Shown: positions 44,703 through 54,972 of the stretch, piece after piece | Position numbering within the stretch: position 1 is the stretch's first letter | Layout: every line of letters starts with the position of its first letter | NCBI RefSeq assembly: GCF_021390325.1 | Contig: NZ_JAJUWU010000018.1 | Location: 112,533-176,532 of the forward strand | Direction of reading: 5' to 3' | Length of the DNA stretch: 64,000 nucleotides | DNA from: Jiella avicenniae | GTDB taxonomy: Bacteria; Pseudomonadota; Alphaproteobacteria; Rhizobiales; Rhizobiaceae | The notes under the pieces: model-generated | The model's input: the letters and a program-made list of their open reading frames with translations, nothing else | Told to the model about the DNA's origin: nothing | Database searches by the model: none | Program-made: the position numbers and the translations under genes

Positions 44703-45395
44703 ATGTTGAAACTGCACCACCATCCGATGTCCGCCGCCTCCCGCTTCGTTCGGCTGGTCCTTGCCGAGTACGGCGAGCGCTGCGAACTGGTGGAGGAGCG
44801 GCCCTGGGAACGGCGCCGCGACTTTCTGATGCTCAATCCGGCGGCGACCCTGCCGGTGCTGATCGAGGACAACGGCCCGCCGATCGTCGGCGGCATCGTC
44901 GTCGGCGAATATCTCGACGAGACCCGAGGCGCCTTTCAGCGCGACAAGCGGCTGATGTCGGAAAAGCCGCTGGAGCGTGCCGAAGCGCGGCGTCTCACCG
45001 AATGGTTTCTGAAGAAGATGGAGAGCGAGGTCACTCGCTATCTCATCCGCGAGCGGGTGTTCAAGCTGGAGATGCGGCCGGAGGACGGCGGCGGCGCGCC
45101 GGACGCCTCGGCGATCCGCGCGGCCCGCACCAATCTCAAGCATCACCTGCGCTATCTCGGCTGGCTGGTCGAGGCGCGGGACTGGCTCGCCGGGCCGAAG
45201 CTGACCTATGCGGACATGGCGGCGGCGGCGGCACTCTCGACGCTCGACTATATCGGCGAAGTGCCGTGGGATTCCGAGCCCCAGGCGAAGGACTGGTACA
45301 TGCGGATGAAATCCCGCCCCGCCTTTCGCATACTCCTGACCGAGCGGGTCCGCGGCCTGCCGCCCTCGCTGAACTACGCCGAACTGGATTTCTGA
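44703..45395 (+). CDS. Glutathione S-transferase family protein
   Basis: A 230-residue protein with a thioredoxin-like N-terminal domain (KLHHHPMSAASRFVRLVLAEYG; NPAATLPVLIEDNG with the cis-Pro before VLI; IVVGEYLDE) and an all-helical C-terminal domain (residues 95-215; WLAGPKLTYADMAAAAALSTLDY). It probably conjugates glutathione or acts as a reductase; the substrate is unknown. The residue near 10, normally catalytic Ser/Cys/Tyr, is in the run PMSAAS. AGGCGA precedes the ATG. Confidence 0.85.
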   Translation: MLKLHHHPMSAASRFVRLVLAEYGERCELVEERPWERRRDFLMLNPAATLPVLIEDNGPPIVGGIVVGEYLDETRGAFQRDKRLMSEKPLERAEARRLTEWFLKKMESEVTRYLIRERVFKLEMRPEDGGGAPDASAIRAARTNLKHHLRYLGWLVEARDWLAGPKLTYADMAAAAALSTLDYIGEVPWDSEPQAKDWYMRMKSRPAFRILLTERVRGLPPSLNYAELDF

Positions 45396-45605
45396 GCGTC
45401 GGGCGAACCGACGGCGACGGGTGCTCTTCCTCCGACGGCGTCCACGCTGTTCGCCTCCACGTCGACGCAGAATGAACGAGAGCCCCGATCTCCCGCATAT
45501 CTGCGGCGGTGAAATTGCTGCGCCGCGACGTCGCTCCCCGGCTGCCGCACTGGCCGAACCCTTCGGCTGACGTATTTCTCCCGTCGAAATGCGAGGAGAA
45601 CCAAG

Positions 45606-46592
45606 ATGCATCAGCGAAAGCTCGGCTCCGACCTCACCGTCTCGGCAATCGGCCTCGGCTGCATGGGCATGAGCCACGCCTATGGCGGCCAGGACGAGGC
45701 GGAGTCGATCAAGACCCTGCACCGGGCCGTCGAGATCGGCGTCACCTTCTGGGATACCGCCGAGGTCTACGGGCCCTTCACCAACGAGGAGCTGGTCGGC
45801 AAGGCGCTGAAGGGCCGGCGCGACGAGGTGGTCGTGGCGACGAAGTTCGGCTTCAGGATCTCGCCCGAGCGCGGCGCCAATCCCATGGGGGGCACCGACT
45901 CCCGTCCCGAACACGTCAAGGCGGTGTGCGAGGAATCGCTGAAGCGGCTCGGCATCGAGACGATCGACCTGTTCTACCAGCACCGGGTCGATCCCGACGT
46001 ACCGATCGAGGACACGGTCGGGGCAATGGTCGAGCTCGTCGCGGCGGGCAAGGTGCGGGCCCTCGGCCTTTCCGAAGCGGGACCGGAGACGATCCGGCGG
46101 GCCCACAAGGTCCATCCGATCGCGGCGCTGCAGAACGAATATTCGCTGTTCACCCGCGACCCCGAGACGGAGATCATCCCGCTCTGCGAGGAGCTCGGCA
46201 TCACCCTCGTGCCCTATTCGCCGCTCGGCCGCGGCCAGCTGACGGGCGGATTCTCCAGCCCCGATCAGCTCTCCGAGGGCGATTTCCGCAGGAACCTGCC
46301 GCGGTTTCAGGGGGAGGCGTTGGCCGCCAATGCCGCCCTGGTGGAGACGCTGAAGTCGCTGGCCGAGGCGAAGGGCGTGACGGCGGCGCAGTTGGCGCTC
46401 GCCTGGCTCCTGTCGCGCAAGGACTTCGTCGTGCCGATCCCCGGCGCCCGCAAGATCAAACACCTCGAGGAGAACGCCGCGGCCGCCGACGTCACCCTGA
46501 CGGAAGCGGAACAGGCCGAGATCGGCGAGAAGCTCGCCAATGTCGCCGGTGCCCGCTATCGCCCCGAGCAGCTGGCGATGACCGGACGCTGA
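45606..46592 (+). CDS. Aldo/keto reductase
   Basis: A 328-residue NADPH-dependent TIM-barrel oxidoreductase. The catalytic tetrad is complete: Asp50 and Tyr55 (FWDTAEVYG), Lys80 (VVATKFGF) and His126 (FYQHRVD). The C-terminal cofactor site is VPIPGARKIKHLEENAAAADV. It resembles the YajO/AKR13-type reductases. GAGGAGAA upstream fixes the ATG. Physiological substrate unknown; aldehydes or methylglyoxal are common guesses. Confidence 0.92.
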   Translation: MHQRKLGSDLTVSAIGLGCMGMSHAYGGQDEAESIKTLHRAVEIGVTFWDTAEVYGPFTNEELVGKALKGRRDEVVVATKFGFRISPERGANPMGGTDSRPEHVKAVCEESLKRLGIETIDLFYQHRVDPDVPIEDTVGAMVELVAAGKVRALGLSEAGPETIRRAHKVHPIAALQNEYSLFTRDPETEIIPLCEELGITLVPYSPLGRGQLTGGFSSPDQLSEGDFRRNLPRFQGEALAANAALVETLKSLAEAKGVTAAQLALAWLLSRKDFVVPIPGARKIKHLEENAAAADVTLTEAEQAEIGEKLANVAGARYRPEQLAMTGR

Positions 46593-46702
46593 ATCGCCGA
46601 CCGACGAACCGCCCCCGCCGCCTTGCGGCGTCGGGCCGGAAAATCCGGGCGGATCGGGCGGGAGATTCGCTCCGAGCGCCCGGACCGACTTGAGAGGGAA
46701 CG

Positions 46703-47179
46703 ATGGCACGAGACTGGAAACTTCCCCGCAACGGCAGCTGCCGCTGCGGCGCGCTGGGCTTCGAGGTGACGACGGCGCCGGCGATCACGGCCGCCTGCCA
46801 TTGCCGCGGCTGCCAGAAAATGACCTCCAGCGCCTATTCGCTGACGATGATGCTGCCGGAGGACGGCTTCAGGGTGACGTCCGGCGAGCCGGTGCTCGGC
46901 GGCCTGAAGGCCGAGGAGGTCCAGCACTTCTTCTGTCCGTCCTGCCTCACCTGGGTGTTCTCCAGGCCGCGGCGGATCGCCGGTTTCGTCAATCTGCGCT
47001 CGCCGATGCTCGACGACACCAGCGACATCGCGCCGTTCATCGAAAGCTGGACGGACGAAAAACTGCCCTTCGCCGAAACCGGCGCGCCGGAGAGCTTTCC
47101 GCAGTTTCCGCCGCCGGAGGCGTTCGGGTCGCTGCTCCAGGCCTTCGCGGAACGGGGAGACGGAACGAGAGGAGGCTGA
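46703..47179 (+). CDS. GFA-family zinc protein
   Basis: A 158-residue protein of the glutathione-dependent formaldehyde-activating (GFA) fold. Its zinc-binding cysteines are all present: Cys13 and Cys15 (GSCRCGALGF), Cys32, Cys34 and Cys37 (ACHCRGCQKM), and Cys78 and Cys81 (FFCPSCLTW). Most such proteins are not true formaldehyde enzymes, so the name reflects the fold only. It follows the aldo/keto reductase by 110 bases in the same direction, possibly cotranscribed. Confidence 0.85.
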   Translation: MARDWKLPRNGSCRCGALGFEVTTAPAITAACHCRGCQKMTSSAYSLTMMLPEDGFRVTSGEPVLGGLKAEEVQHFFCPSCLTWVFSRPRRIAGFVNLRSPMLDDTSDIAPFIESWTDEKLPFAETGAPESFPQFPPPEAFGSLLQAFAERGDGTRGG

Positions 47180-47221
47180 CGAGCGGTCTCTCGTCGTCGC
47201 TTCCTTCCACCCCCGTTCGCA

Positions 47222-47893
47222 TCAGGCGAAACGCAGCCGGTCCTTCTGCCTGCCCTCGACGTCGAAATTCTTCGGGTCGAGCCAGGCCTCGTAGCCGGCC
47301 TTCAGCCGCGGCCAGTCGCGGTCGAGCATCGCGAACCAGGCGGTGTCGCGGTTCTCGCCCTTCACCACCATGTGCTGGCGAAAGACGCCCTCGAAGGTGA
47401 AGCCGAAACGCTCCGCCGCGCGCTTCGAGGGCTCGTTCAGGTCGTTGCACTTCCATTCGAAGCGGCGGTAGCCGAGGGTTTCGAAGACGTAACGGGCGGT
47501 GAGATAAAGAGCTTCGGTCGCGATCCGGGTTCCGGCGATCCCCTCCCCCCACAGAATGTTGCCGACCTCGACCACCCCATGCTCGGGGGTGATCCGCATC
47601 AGCGACTGGCGCCCGCCGGCGCGGCCGGTCGCCCCGTCGACCACGGCGTGAAAGAGCGGATCGCTCGATCGGGACGCCCCCTCCATCCATTCCCGAAGAG
47701 CCTCGGTCGTTGCCGGCGCGTGGTCGAAGAGCCAGCGATGCCGCGTCTCGGCATCAAAGGCGATCGCGGCGAAGAGATCGTCCGCGTGCCGCGCGGGATC
47801 CAATGGCTCCAACCGCGCGTAGCGGCCTTCGAGGACGATGCGCTCGGGGCTAGCCGCGGGAACGCGGATCACGACGTCGTCTGCCTCGGTCAT
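47222..47893 (-). CDS. GNAT-family N-acetyltransferase
   Basis: A 223-residue RimJ/RimL-like acetyltransferase. It starts with VLEGRYARLEPLDPARHADDLF and has the acetyl-CoA region IAGTRIATEALYLTARYVFETLGYRRFEWKCNDLNEPSKRAAERFGFTFEG (residues 119-171). The ATG at 47893 was chosen because upstream codons give a non-protein leader. The acceptor is unknown; relatives acetylate protein N-termini or small molecules. It converges on the GFA gene. Confidence 0.86.
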   Translation of the reverse strand: MTEADDVVIRVPAASPERIVLEGRYARLEPLDPARHADDLFAAIAFDAETRHRWLFDHAPATTEALREWMEGASRSSDPLFHAVVDGATGRAGGRQSLMRITPEHGVVEVGNILWGEGIAGTRIATEALYLTARYVFETLGYRRFEWKCNDLNEPSKRAAERFGFTFEGVFRQHMVVKGENRDTAWFAMLDRDWPRLKAGYEAWLDPKNFDVEGRQKDRLRFA

Positions 47894-47982
47894 GCGAAAA
47901 TCCTGCTCGTCGGTCCGACGCCGCCGCGCCGGTTTTAGCCCCGAAATCGTCGATAGCAGGCAGGATCGCGGGCAGGCAGACG

Positions 47983-48019
47983 CAAAAATGTGCCGGCGAC
48001 ACGAATGTCGCCGGCACAT
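47983..48019 (-). terminator. Terminator of serA
   Basis: ATGTGCCGGCGACA and TGTCGCCGGCACAT form a perfect 14-base stem with a four-base loop. On the minus strand it is followed by TTTTTG, about 40 bases after the serA stop. Confidence 0.92.
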
Positions 48020-48059
48020 GGCTCGTCTCGGGAGGACGAAAATCCGGGCTCTCGCCCGA

Positions 48060-49667
48060 TCAGGCGGTGACTTCCGCGACGTCGAAGGTCAGCGGCTTGG
48101 CGCTGGCGATCGCCTTGTGGGCGCGGACCTTTTCCAGCACGTCTTCCGGCACCGGCGAGTCGACGTAGAGCAGCGCGATGGCGTCGCCGCCCGGCCGGTT
48201 GCGGCCGAGCTGGAAGTTGGCGATGTTGACGTTTGCCTGGCCGAACGTCGTGCCGAGCAGGCCGATGATGCCCGGTGCGTCGTTGTTGGTGGTGTAGACC
48301 ATGTAGCGGCCGATCTCGGCGTCGAGATTGATGCCCTTGATCTGGATGAAGCGCGGCTTGCCGTCGGAGAACACCGTGCCGGCGACGTCGCGGGTCTGCT
48401 TCTCGGTGGTGATCGTCAGCTTGATGTAGGTCTCGAAAACGCCCGACTGGTCGCGCCGCGACTCCGTCACCTGGATGCCGCGCTCCTTCGCCATCACCGG
48501 CGCCGAGACCATGTTGACGTCGGCGACCTGGCTCTTCATCAGGCCGGAGAGGGCGGCAGAGGTCAGCGCCCTCGTGTTCATCGCCGCGACGGCGCCGTCA
48601 TAGACGATCTCGACCGACTTGATCGGCTCCTCCGTCACCTGCCCAACGAAGGCGCCGAGGCATTCGGCGAGCTTCACGAAGGGCGTCAGGATCGGCGCTT
48701 CCTCGGCGGTGATCGAGGGCATGTTGATGGCGTTGGAGACGGCGCCGCGGATCAGATAGTCGGCCATCTGCTCGGCCACCTGCAGGGCGACGTTCTCCTG
48801 GGCTTCCGAGGTCGAGGCGCCGAGATGCGGCGTGCAGACGACGCCCGGCAGGCCGAAGAGCACGCTTTCCTTAGCCGGCTCGGTCTCGAAGACGTCGATG
48901 CCGGCGCCCGCCACCTTGCCGCTCTTCAGCGCCTCGGCGAGATCGGCTTCGACGACGAGGCCGCCGCGGGCGCAGTTGATGATGCGGACGCCGTCCTTCA
49001 TCTTGGCGATCGCCGCGGCGTTGATGATGCCGCGGGTCTTGTCGGTCATCGGCGTGTGGAGGGTGATGAAGTCGGCGCGCTTGAACAATTCGTCGAGCTC
49101 GACCTTCTCGATGCCGAGCTGGGCGGCGCGCTCGGCCGACAGGAACGGATCGAAGGCGACGACGCGCATCTTGAGCCCCACCCCGCGCGAGGCGACGATC
49201 GAGCCGATGTTGCCGCAGCCGATGACGCCGAGGGTCTTGCCGGTGATCTCGACGCCCATGAAGCGGTTCTTCTCCCACTTGCCGGCCTGGGTCGAGGCAT
49301 CGGCTGCGGGCAGCTCGCGGGCAACGGCGAACATCAGCGCGACGGCGTGTTCGGCGGTGGTGATGGAATTGCCGAAGGGCGTGTTCATCACGATGATGCC
49401 CTTGCGGCTGGCCGCCGGGATGTCGACGTTGTCGACGCCGATCCCGGCCCGGCCGATGACCTTCAGATTGGTCGCCGCCTCGATGATCTTCTCGGTGACC
49501 TTGGTCGCCGAGCGGATGGCGAGACCATCGTAATTGCCGATGATCTCGAGCAGCTTGTCCTTGTCCTTGCCGAGCTGCGGCTGGAAGTCGACCTCGACGC
49601 CGCGATCCTTGAAGATCTGGACGGCGGTTTCGGAAAGAGCGTCGGAAACGAGAACGCGAGGTGCCAT
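48060..49667 (-). CDS. serA: D-3-phosphoglycerate dehydrogenase
   Basis: A 535-residue enzyme of the first step of serine synthesis, oxidising 3-phosphoglycerate with NAD. The NAD motif is TLGVIGCGNIGSIVASRGVGL (about residues 144-164) and the catalytic region is INCARGGLVVEADL and VCTPHLGASTSEAQENVA (active His). The long form is present: the ASB domain and a C-terminal ACT domain (ARIGRYMVYTTNNDAPGIIG... start near residue 455) for serine feedback. It has its own terminator and follows serC in the same direction, separated by 473 bases of repeats. Confidence 0.95.
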   Translation of the reverse strand: MAPRVLVSDALSETAVQIFKDRGVEVDFQPQLGKDKDKLLEIIGNYDGLAIRSATKVTEKIIEAATNLKVIGRAGIGVDNVDIPAASRKGIIVMNTPFGNSITTAEHAVALMFAVARELPAADASTQAGKWEKNRFMGVEITGKTLGVIGCGNIGSIVASRGVGLKMRVVAFDPFLSAERAAQLGIEKVELDELFKRADFITLHTPMTDKTRGIINAAAIAKMKDGVRIINCARGGLVVEADLAEALKSGKVAGAGIDVFETEPAKESVLFGLPGVVCTPHLGASTSEAQENVALQVAEQMADYLIRGAVSNAINMPSITAEEAPILTPFVKLAECLGAFVGQVTEEPIKSVEIVYDGAVAAMNTRALTSAALSGLMKSQVADVNMVSAPVMAKERGIQVTESRRDQSGVFETYIKLTITTEKQTRDVAGTVFSDGKPRFIQIKGINLDAEIGRYMVYTTNNDAPGIIGLLGTTFGQANVNIANFQLGRNRPGGDAIALLYVDSPVPEDVLEKVRAHKAIASAKPLTFDVAEVTA

Positions 49668-49746
49668 GGGATTGGTCCTTGTCGGTGCGACGCCGGCGAC
49701 GTGGCCTGCGCCGTGAGGATGAAAGACGCGGAACTGGAACAGAGGT

Positions 49747-49784
49747 CGTCATCCCGGGCTTGACCCGGGATCCATTCCAAACCG
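49747..49784. repeat. CGTCATCCCGGG intergenic repeat, copy 2
   Basis: Thirty-seven of 38 bases match copy 1 at 24397-24434, 25 kb away. It faces copy 3 and would form a large stem with it. Confidence 0.88.
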
Positions 49785-49844
49785 CAGAACATGAACCGAT
49801 CGGGTCGAAGCTTCTCATCGACCGGACTGCCGCCGAAACGGCGA

Positions 49845-49876
49845 GGCATGGATCCCGGGTCAAGCCCGGGATGACG
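49845..49876. repeat. CGTCATCCCGGG intergenic repeat, copy 3 (inverted)
   Basis: The minus strand matches all 32 bases of copy 1 and differs from copy 2 at one position. Copies 2 and 3 are about 60 bases apart in opposite orientation. Confidence 0.88.
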
Positions 49877-50002
49877 AAGCGTCGGGGGTCGGCCCGAGCC
49901 GGGAAAAGCATGACGGATGAGCCGACCGAAGACTTGCATTCCAAGGCTTCAGGGCTGGCCTGAACTTTGCAGCGACGAAGCCCGGCTCAGACATCCGCCG
50001 CC

Positions 50003-50125
50003 CCGAGCCCCTCGTCCCGAGGTGCGAGCGAAGCGAGCCTCGAAGGGCGAGGAGCGGACCTCGGCGCCTGTCATCCCTCGCCCGTCGAGGCCACCTTCGG
50101 TGGCACCTCAGGATGAGGGATGAGG
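50003..50125. repeat. Mosaic intergenic repeat
   Basis: GC-rich unit with nested inverted segments: CGAGGTGCGAGC/GCGAGCCTCG at the left, and GGCCACCTTCGGTGGCACC followed by TCAGGATGAGGGATGAGG at the right. Similar sequences are scattered in intergenic DNA of Rhizobiales. The full copy is seen only once in the window. Confidence 0.5.
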
Positions 50126-50140
50126 AAACGCCGGGCGCCC

Positions 50141-51316
<1,176 letters not shown>

Positions 51317-51400
51317 CTTGTAGCTACCCTTTCAGATAGGCGCCTCTCGTTGGGGAGAGGTGTCCCGCCGCGGGAGATAGACCAAAGCCGGGCACCTCGC
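51317..51400 (-). promoter_or_regulatory. Structured serC leader (serC-motif-like)
   Basis: Minus-strand leader with three possible stems. CCTCTC/GAGAGG (51360-51343) is a perfect six-base hairpin. GAGGTG (51398-51393) can instead pair with CACCTC (51362-51357), which shares bases with that hairpin, so the two folds exclude each other. CTATC/GGTAG next to the start covers the ribosome binding site. An RNA element upstream of serC is established in Alphaproteobacteria; assigning this copy is inference. Confidence 0.5.
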
Positions 51401-51722
51401 AAGCACAAGAAAGCGGGATCGGCTCCCGGGGCCGCCCTTGCGGAGCGCCCGGACGACCGTCCGACGTGACAAGTGCCGCTCGTCAAATCGCTTTTGGGAT
51501 CGGGCCGGATCGGCGCCGCATTTCGCCCGATTGCGACATCGCCGTCGCGATCGGACATTCTCTCGCTCGAATTTTCTCCGCGCGATCAGAAAGTTGGAGC
51601 GAAACTGAAAAAGGTTCCCTCTGCCCTGAAAAAATCTTGCGATCGCCCGTTTCTGATCACGGTCTCGTCAAACCGATTGACGAAAGAGCCGCCACCGAAC
51701 GCAAATTCAGCAAAGGACCCAG
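51401..51722. other. Intergenic region upstream of the RlpA-like gene
   Basis: No gene in 322 bases. It holds the divergent promoters for serC and the RlpA-like gene; TTGACG at about 51677 is a candidate -35 without a clear -10. Confidence 0.35.
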
Positions 51723-52112
51723 ATGAACATCGCGAAGACCATTGCCCTGGCGGTCGCCCTTCTCTCCGCTCCGGCCCTCACCCAGGCGCCGATCATCTCC
51801 GCCGAGGCATTCGCCGGCGCCAGCAAGGCCCGCGCCGGCAACGCATCCTACTACGGCAAGCGCTTCCATGGCCGGCGCACCGCCAATGGCGAACGCTTCA
51901 ACATGAACGCCATGACGGCGGCCCACAAGTCGCTCCCCTTCGGCACCAAGGTGCGCGTCACCAACCGGCGCAACGGCAAGTCCGTCGTCGTCCGGATCAA
52001 CGACCGCGGTCCCTATGCCCATGGCCGGGTGATCGACCTGTCGCGGGCCGCCGCTTCGCGGATCGGAATGATCAGCTCGGGCACCGCGCCGGTGCAGATC
52101 GACATTCTGTAA
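51723..52112 (+). CDS. RlpA-like double-psi beta-barrel protein
   Basis: A 129-residue secreted protein with a signal peptide (about 1-30, ending SAEAFAG) and one RlpA double-psi beta-barrel domain: [22 protein letters not shown], then [40 protein letters not shown]. Full RlpA proteins cleave denuded glycan strands at the septum and carry a SPOR domain; this short form lacks it. Septal or wall-associated lytic transglycosylase activity is likely. AAAGGAC lies a few bases before the ATG. Confidence 0.88.
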   Translation: MNIAKTIALAVALLSAPALTQAPIISAEAFAGASKARAGNASYYGKRFHGRRTANGERFNMNAMTAAHKSLPFGTKVRVTNRRNGKSVVVRINDRGPYAHGRVIDLSRAAASRIGMISSGTAPVQIDIL

Positions 52113-52460
52113 AATCACGGCTTCTCCCGAGGGGATTCGGTCCGAGGGATCGAAACGGGGGTCCGACGGCGGACATCGCTTCGCCAACGACATGAGAGGG
52201 GGATGGGTGAGCGCTCGCTTTCCCACCCGGGTTTTCCAGCTTTTTTCAGCTCCGCATTTTCGCTCTCTGCTCACACCGCGCCGTGAGGGACTCGGGCACG
52301 TTGCCGAACGCCTCCGCGTCGCCCGCTTCCGGGCCATGCGCGGACGGCCTTTCCGAACTTTCGACACATTTCTCGTCGCGGCGAAGGAACCGGATTCCGC
52401 CACGCGCCTTTATGCTGCAAGTCGAAAAAACCTGCCTTGATGGTTTCGAAGGAGCAGCTC
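52113..52460. other. Intergenic region
   Basis: No gene in 348 bases. A GGGTG...CACCC partial hairpin at about 52205-52230 follows the RlpA-like gene and may end its transcript; the evidence is weak. Confidence 0.35.
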
Positions 52461-52718
52461 GTGGTCGGAAATACCGGTAAAATTATCGCAATCTCGCTGA
52501 TACTTGCCGGCGTTCCGGCAATGGCGGCTGCGCAGGACGCGAAATCTACGCAGAGCTATGAAGTCTCCAGTCTTCGATTGACCAGCCTGCCCGTTCCGAC
52601 TTCCCGGGCCTCAGCCCTCGGTATCGATACCAAGGTATCGGAGCAACGGAAGATCCGTCGTACTGCGGATGGCATTCGCATCGTCGGGCCGGTGTTCTTC
52701 CCGGAAGATCGCCAGTAG
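52461..52718 (+). CDS. Small secreted hypothetical protein
   Basis: An 85-residue protein with Sec signal VGNTGKIIAISLILAGVPAM (cleavage near MAAAQ). The mature part is polar, ending RIVGPVFFPEDRQ. I start it at GTG 52461, which has AAGGAG at 52449-52454; the ATG at 52440 lacks a site and adds charge before the signal. No family is recognised, but the ribosome site and signal make it a likely real gene. Confidence 0.6.
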   Translation: MVGNTGKIIAISLILAGVPAMAAAQDAKSTQSYEVSSLRLTSLPVPTSRASALGIDTKVSEQRKIRRTADGIRIVGPVFFPEDRQ

Positions 52719-53217
52719 GGTCGAAGACCAGCCGCCATTCCTGCATGGGGCGAAGAGGTCTTCCATTTCACTCCACGGCGCGATTTGGACCTGCCGCGGG
52801 TCCCGGGAAAACTTCGGCGCGGCGTTCCCGCCAAAATCCGCTTCGCAGCCGCGACCACAAGGTGCGCGGCTGCGCGATTCTGCAGGCCTTTCACGCTCTC
52901 TTCGCCCGGCGTCCGTCGATCGTTGCCGCTTCCACCCTCCCCGGCATCGGCGCAACGGCACGGATGGAGGGCATTGCGACTCTCGTCCGGGACCTCGATG
53001 AGACCCGAAAGCTCGGCCGCCAAGCGGCGAGGGTCGACCCGGGAGATGCGGAGTGGCGGACCGACGGTCCACCCGCTCTTCGTGTTCCTGGCGCGTGATC
53101 GGGATCCGGCCGGACGTTTACCTTGGCCGGCAAAGATTCACGGGGATCCGTGCAACCTTCCAGCATGGGAACCGTTATTTCGACGACCAAACATTCTGTG
53201 CGAAAGGAGTACCAGCC
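52719..53217. other. Intergenic region
   Basis: No gene is supported in 499 bases. ORFs here are arginine-rich shadow frames. A GGAACC at about 53169 sits upstream of the DUF1328 gene, reminiscent of an EcfG -35 box, but the matching -10 is poor. Confidence 0.35.
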
Positions 53218-53382
53218 ATGATCGGTTGGGCCATTACTTTTCTGGTGATCGCGTTGATTGCCGCGGTTCTTGGATTCGGCGGCATTGCCGGTACGGCCGT
53301 CGGTATCGCCAAGATCATCTTCTTCGTCGCGATCGTGCTCTTCGTGCTGTCGCTGATCTTCGGCCGCCGCCGCGCGCTGTAG
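53218..53382 (+). CDS. DUF1328 small membrane protein (YtjA family)
   Basis: A 54-residue protein of two hydrophobic helices: [22 protein letters not shown] and [20 protein letters not shown], ending GRRRAL. This is the full and typical form of the DUF1328/YtjA family. AAGGAG lies nine bases before the ATG, and a strong terminator follows. Members are often stress-induced in alphaproteobacteria; the function is unknown. Confidence 0.92.
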   Translation: MIGWAITFLVIALIAAVLGFGGIAGTAVGIAKIIFFVAIVLFVLSLIFGRRRAL

Positions 53383-53408
53383 ATCGCAACTGACGGAACG
53401 AACGAGAA

Positions 53409-53440
53409 GCCGCCTCGTCTCCGGACGGGGCGGTTTCGTT
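53409..53440 (+). terminator. Terminator after the DUF1328 gene
   Basis: GCCGCCTCGTC pairs with GACGGGGCGGT over 11 positions with G-T wobble, followed by TTCGTTTA. It may also serve the converging zapE gene. Confidence 0.8.
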
Positions 53441-53478
53441 TATCCTCTCGGAGTGTCGGCAGCCTGCGAATGCAGGCG

Positions 53479-54657
53479 TCAGACCCGTTCGGCCTGCCCC
53501 GCGCCGGCCCGTTCCAGATATTCCTTCGAGCGCATTTCGAAGAGGCGCGAGGCGGTGCGCTCGAACTCGAAGGCCTCCGTCCCCGACCGGCCGCGGTAGA
53601 GTTCGTTTGCCGGCGCATCCGCCGAGACGACCAGACGCCCGCCGGCATCGTAGAACGAATCGACCAGCGTGATGAACCGCTTCGCCTCGTTGCGCTCGGC
53701 CTCGGCCATCACCGGGACGTTCTCGACGAGAACGGTGTGGAAGCGCCGCGCCAGCGCCAGATAGTCCTGCGCCCCGAGCGGCCGCTTCAGGAGATCGTCG
53801 AAGCTGAAGCGGGCCGCGCCGTTGCCGGCTCGCGGAACCGGGATCGTCCGCCCCTTCACCGACAGCGAGGCCGGCTTTTCCCGTGCCCCGTCGAGCAGCC
53901 GCCGCCAGGCGGCGTCGAGGCGCTCCCCGGCCGTCGGATCGCTCGTCTCCAGATAGACGTCCTCCTCGCCGAGAAAGGCGAGGCGATAGTCCTCCGCCCC
54001 GGCAAGTTCGAAGATCTCGGTATGCCGCTTGAGGACGTCGACGAAGGGCAGGAAGAGCGGCCGGTTGAGACCGTCGGGATAGAGATCGTCGGGCGCCACG
54101 TTCGAGGTCGCGACGAGAACGAGGCCGTTGGCGAACAGCGCCTTGAACAGGCGCGACAGGATCATCGCATCGGCGATGTCGGTCACGGTGAACTCGTCGA
54201 AGCAGAGGAGGCGGGACTCTGCGGCGATCGCGGCGGCGACCGGCGGGATCGGATCGTCGCCCTTCGCCTCGCCGTTCTTGTGCGCCCGCCGATGCGCGCC
54301 GATCCGCTCGTGCACGTCGCCCATGAAGGCGTGGAAATGGACGCGGCGCTTGGCGGCGATCGAACTCTGGCGGAAGAACATGTCCATCAGCATGGTCTTG
54401 CCACGGCCGACCTCGCCATGAACGTAGAGCCCCTTGACCGGCTCCTCCTCGCGCCGCTTGCCGAACAGCCAGCCGAGGGCGCTCTTCTTCGAGGCGCCGA
54501 CCTCGGCCGACAGGCGCCGGTCGAGAGCGTCGAGACGATCGGCCAACTTGCGCTGCAGCGGGTCGGCCTCGATCTCGCCGCTTTCGATCAACCGCTCCAG
54601 TGCGGAGCGGACGGGGCCGTGCCGCGGCTTCTGCGGGGCGATTGCGCTGGAGGCCAT
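53479..54657 (-). CDS. zapE: Cell division protein ZapE (AFG1-like ATPase)
   Basis: A 392-residue P-loop ATPase. Walker A is GEVGRGKT (residues 81-88) in GLYVHGEVGRGKTMLMDMFF, and Walker B is LLCFDEFTVTDIADA. Further family text is HFHAFMGDVHERI and VATSNVAPDDLYPDGLNR. ZapE binds FtsZ and affects Z-ring stability under stress or low oxygen; AFG1, the eukaryotic homologue, handles mitochondrial proteins. The ATG at 54657 gives the normal start; the 50 codons upstream are not conserved-looking. Confidence 0.93.
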   Translation of the reverse strand: MASSAIAPQKPRHGPVRSALERLIESGEIEADPLQRKLADRLDALDRRLSAEVGASKKSALGWLFGKRREEEPVKGLYVHGEVGRGKTMLMDMFFRQSSIAAKRRVHFHAFMGDVHERIGAHRRAHKNGEAKGDDPIPPVAAAIAAESRLLCFDEFTVTDIADAMILSRLFKALFANGLVLVATSNVAPDDLYPDGLNRPLFLPFVDVLKRHTEIFELAGAEDYRLAFLGEEDVYLETSDPTAGERLDAAWRRLLDGAREKPASLSVKGRTIPVPRAGNGAARFSFDDLLKRPLGAQDYLALARRFHTVLVENVPVMAEAERNEAKRFITLVDSFYDAGGRLVVSADAPANELYRGRSGTEAFEFERTASRLFEMRSKEYLERAGAGQAERV

Positions 54658-54972
54658 GTCTTCGCGCGTTCCTTCGTCCGTTCCGGTCCGCCGTCCCGCC
54701 CCGCGGTCACGCCGACACGATGCGGGAGCTCGTTCAATCCGTTTCGGCGCCCCGGTGCCGACCGCCGCGACCGGCCCGGGATGTCCATCGCTTCCGCATT
54801 GCAGCAATCATCTATATTGCCCTGCGGAACGGCAAGGACAAGCGCTGCCTCCTTCGGCGCGGATGCGGCGAGTGCCGTCGATCGCCCACGGCCATGCAAA
54901 GGCCGCCGACCGATCCGGCGGCGGGGCTCGGCGACCCGCATGGGGGCGGGGCCGTGGCCCCGGCGCCCCTCG

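Larger units (their letters stand above)
49668..50140. other. Repeat-rich region between serC and serA
   Basis: No gene in 473 bases. It contains an inverted pair of the CGTCATCCCGGG repeat (listed separately) and a second mosaic, 50003-50125, with CCTCGTCCCGAGGTGCGAGC and GAAGCGAGCCTCGAAGG and, after a spacer, CGTCGAGGCCACCTTCGGTGG and CACCTCAGGATGAGGG. Such pieces are common intergenic elements in Rhizobiales. The insertion may have split an ancestral serC-serA operon. Confidence 0.6.

Noticed and set aside
53160..53200. EcfG-type stress promoter before the DUF1328 gene
   Set aside because: GGAACC is present, but the -10 region reads CATT not CGTT and the spacing is off by one or two bases.
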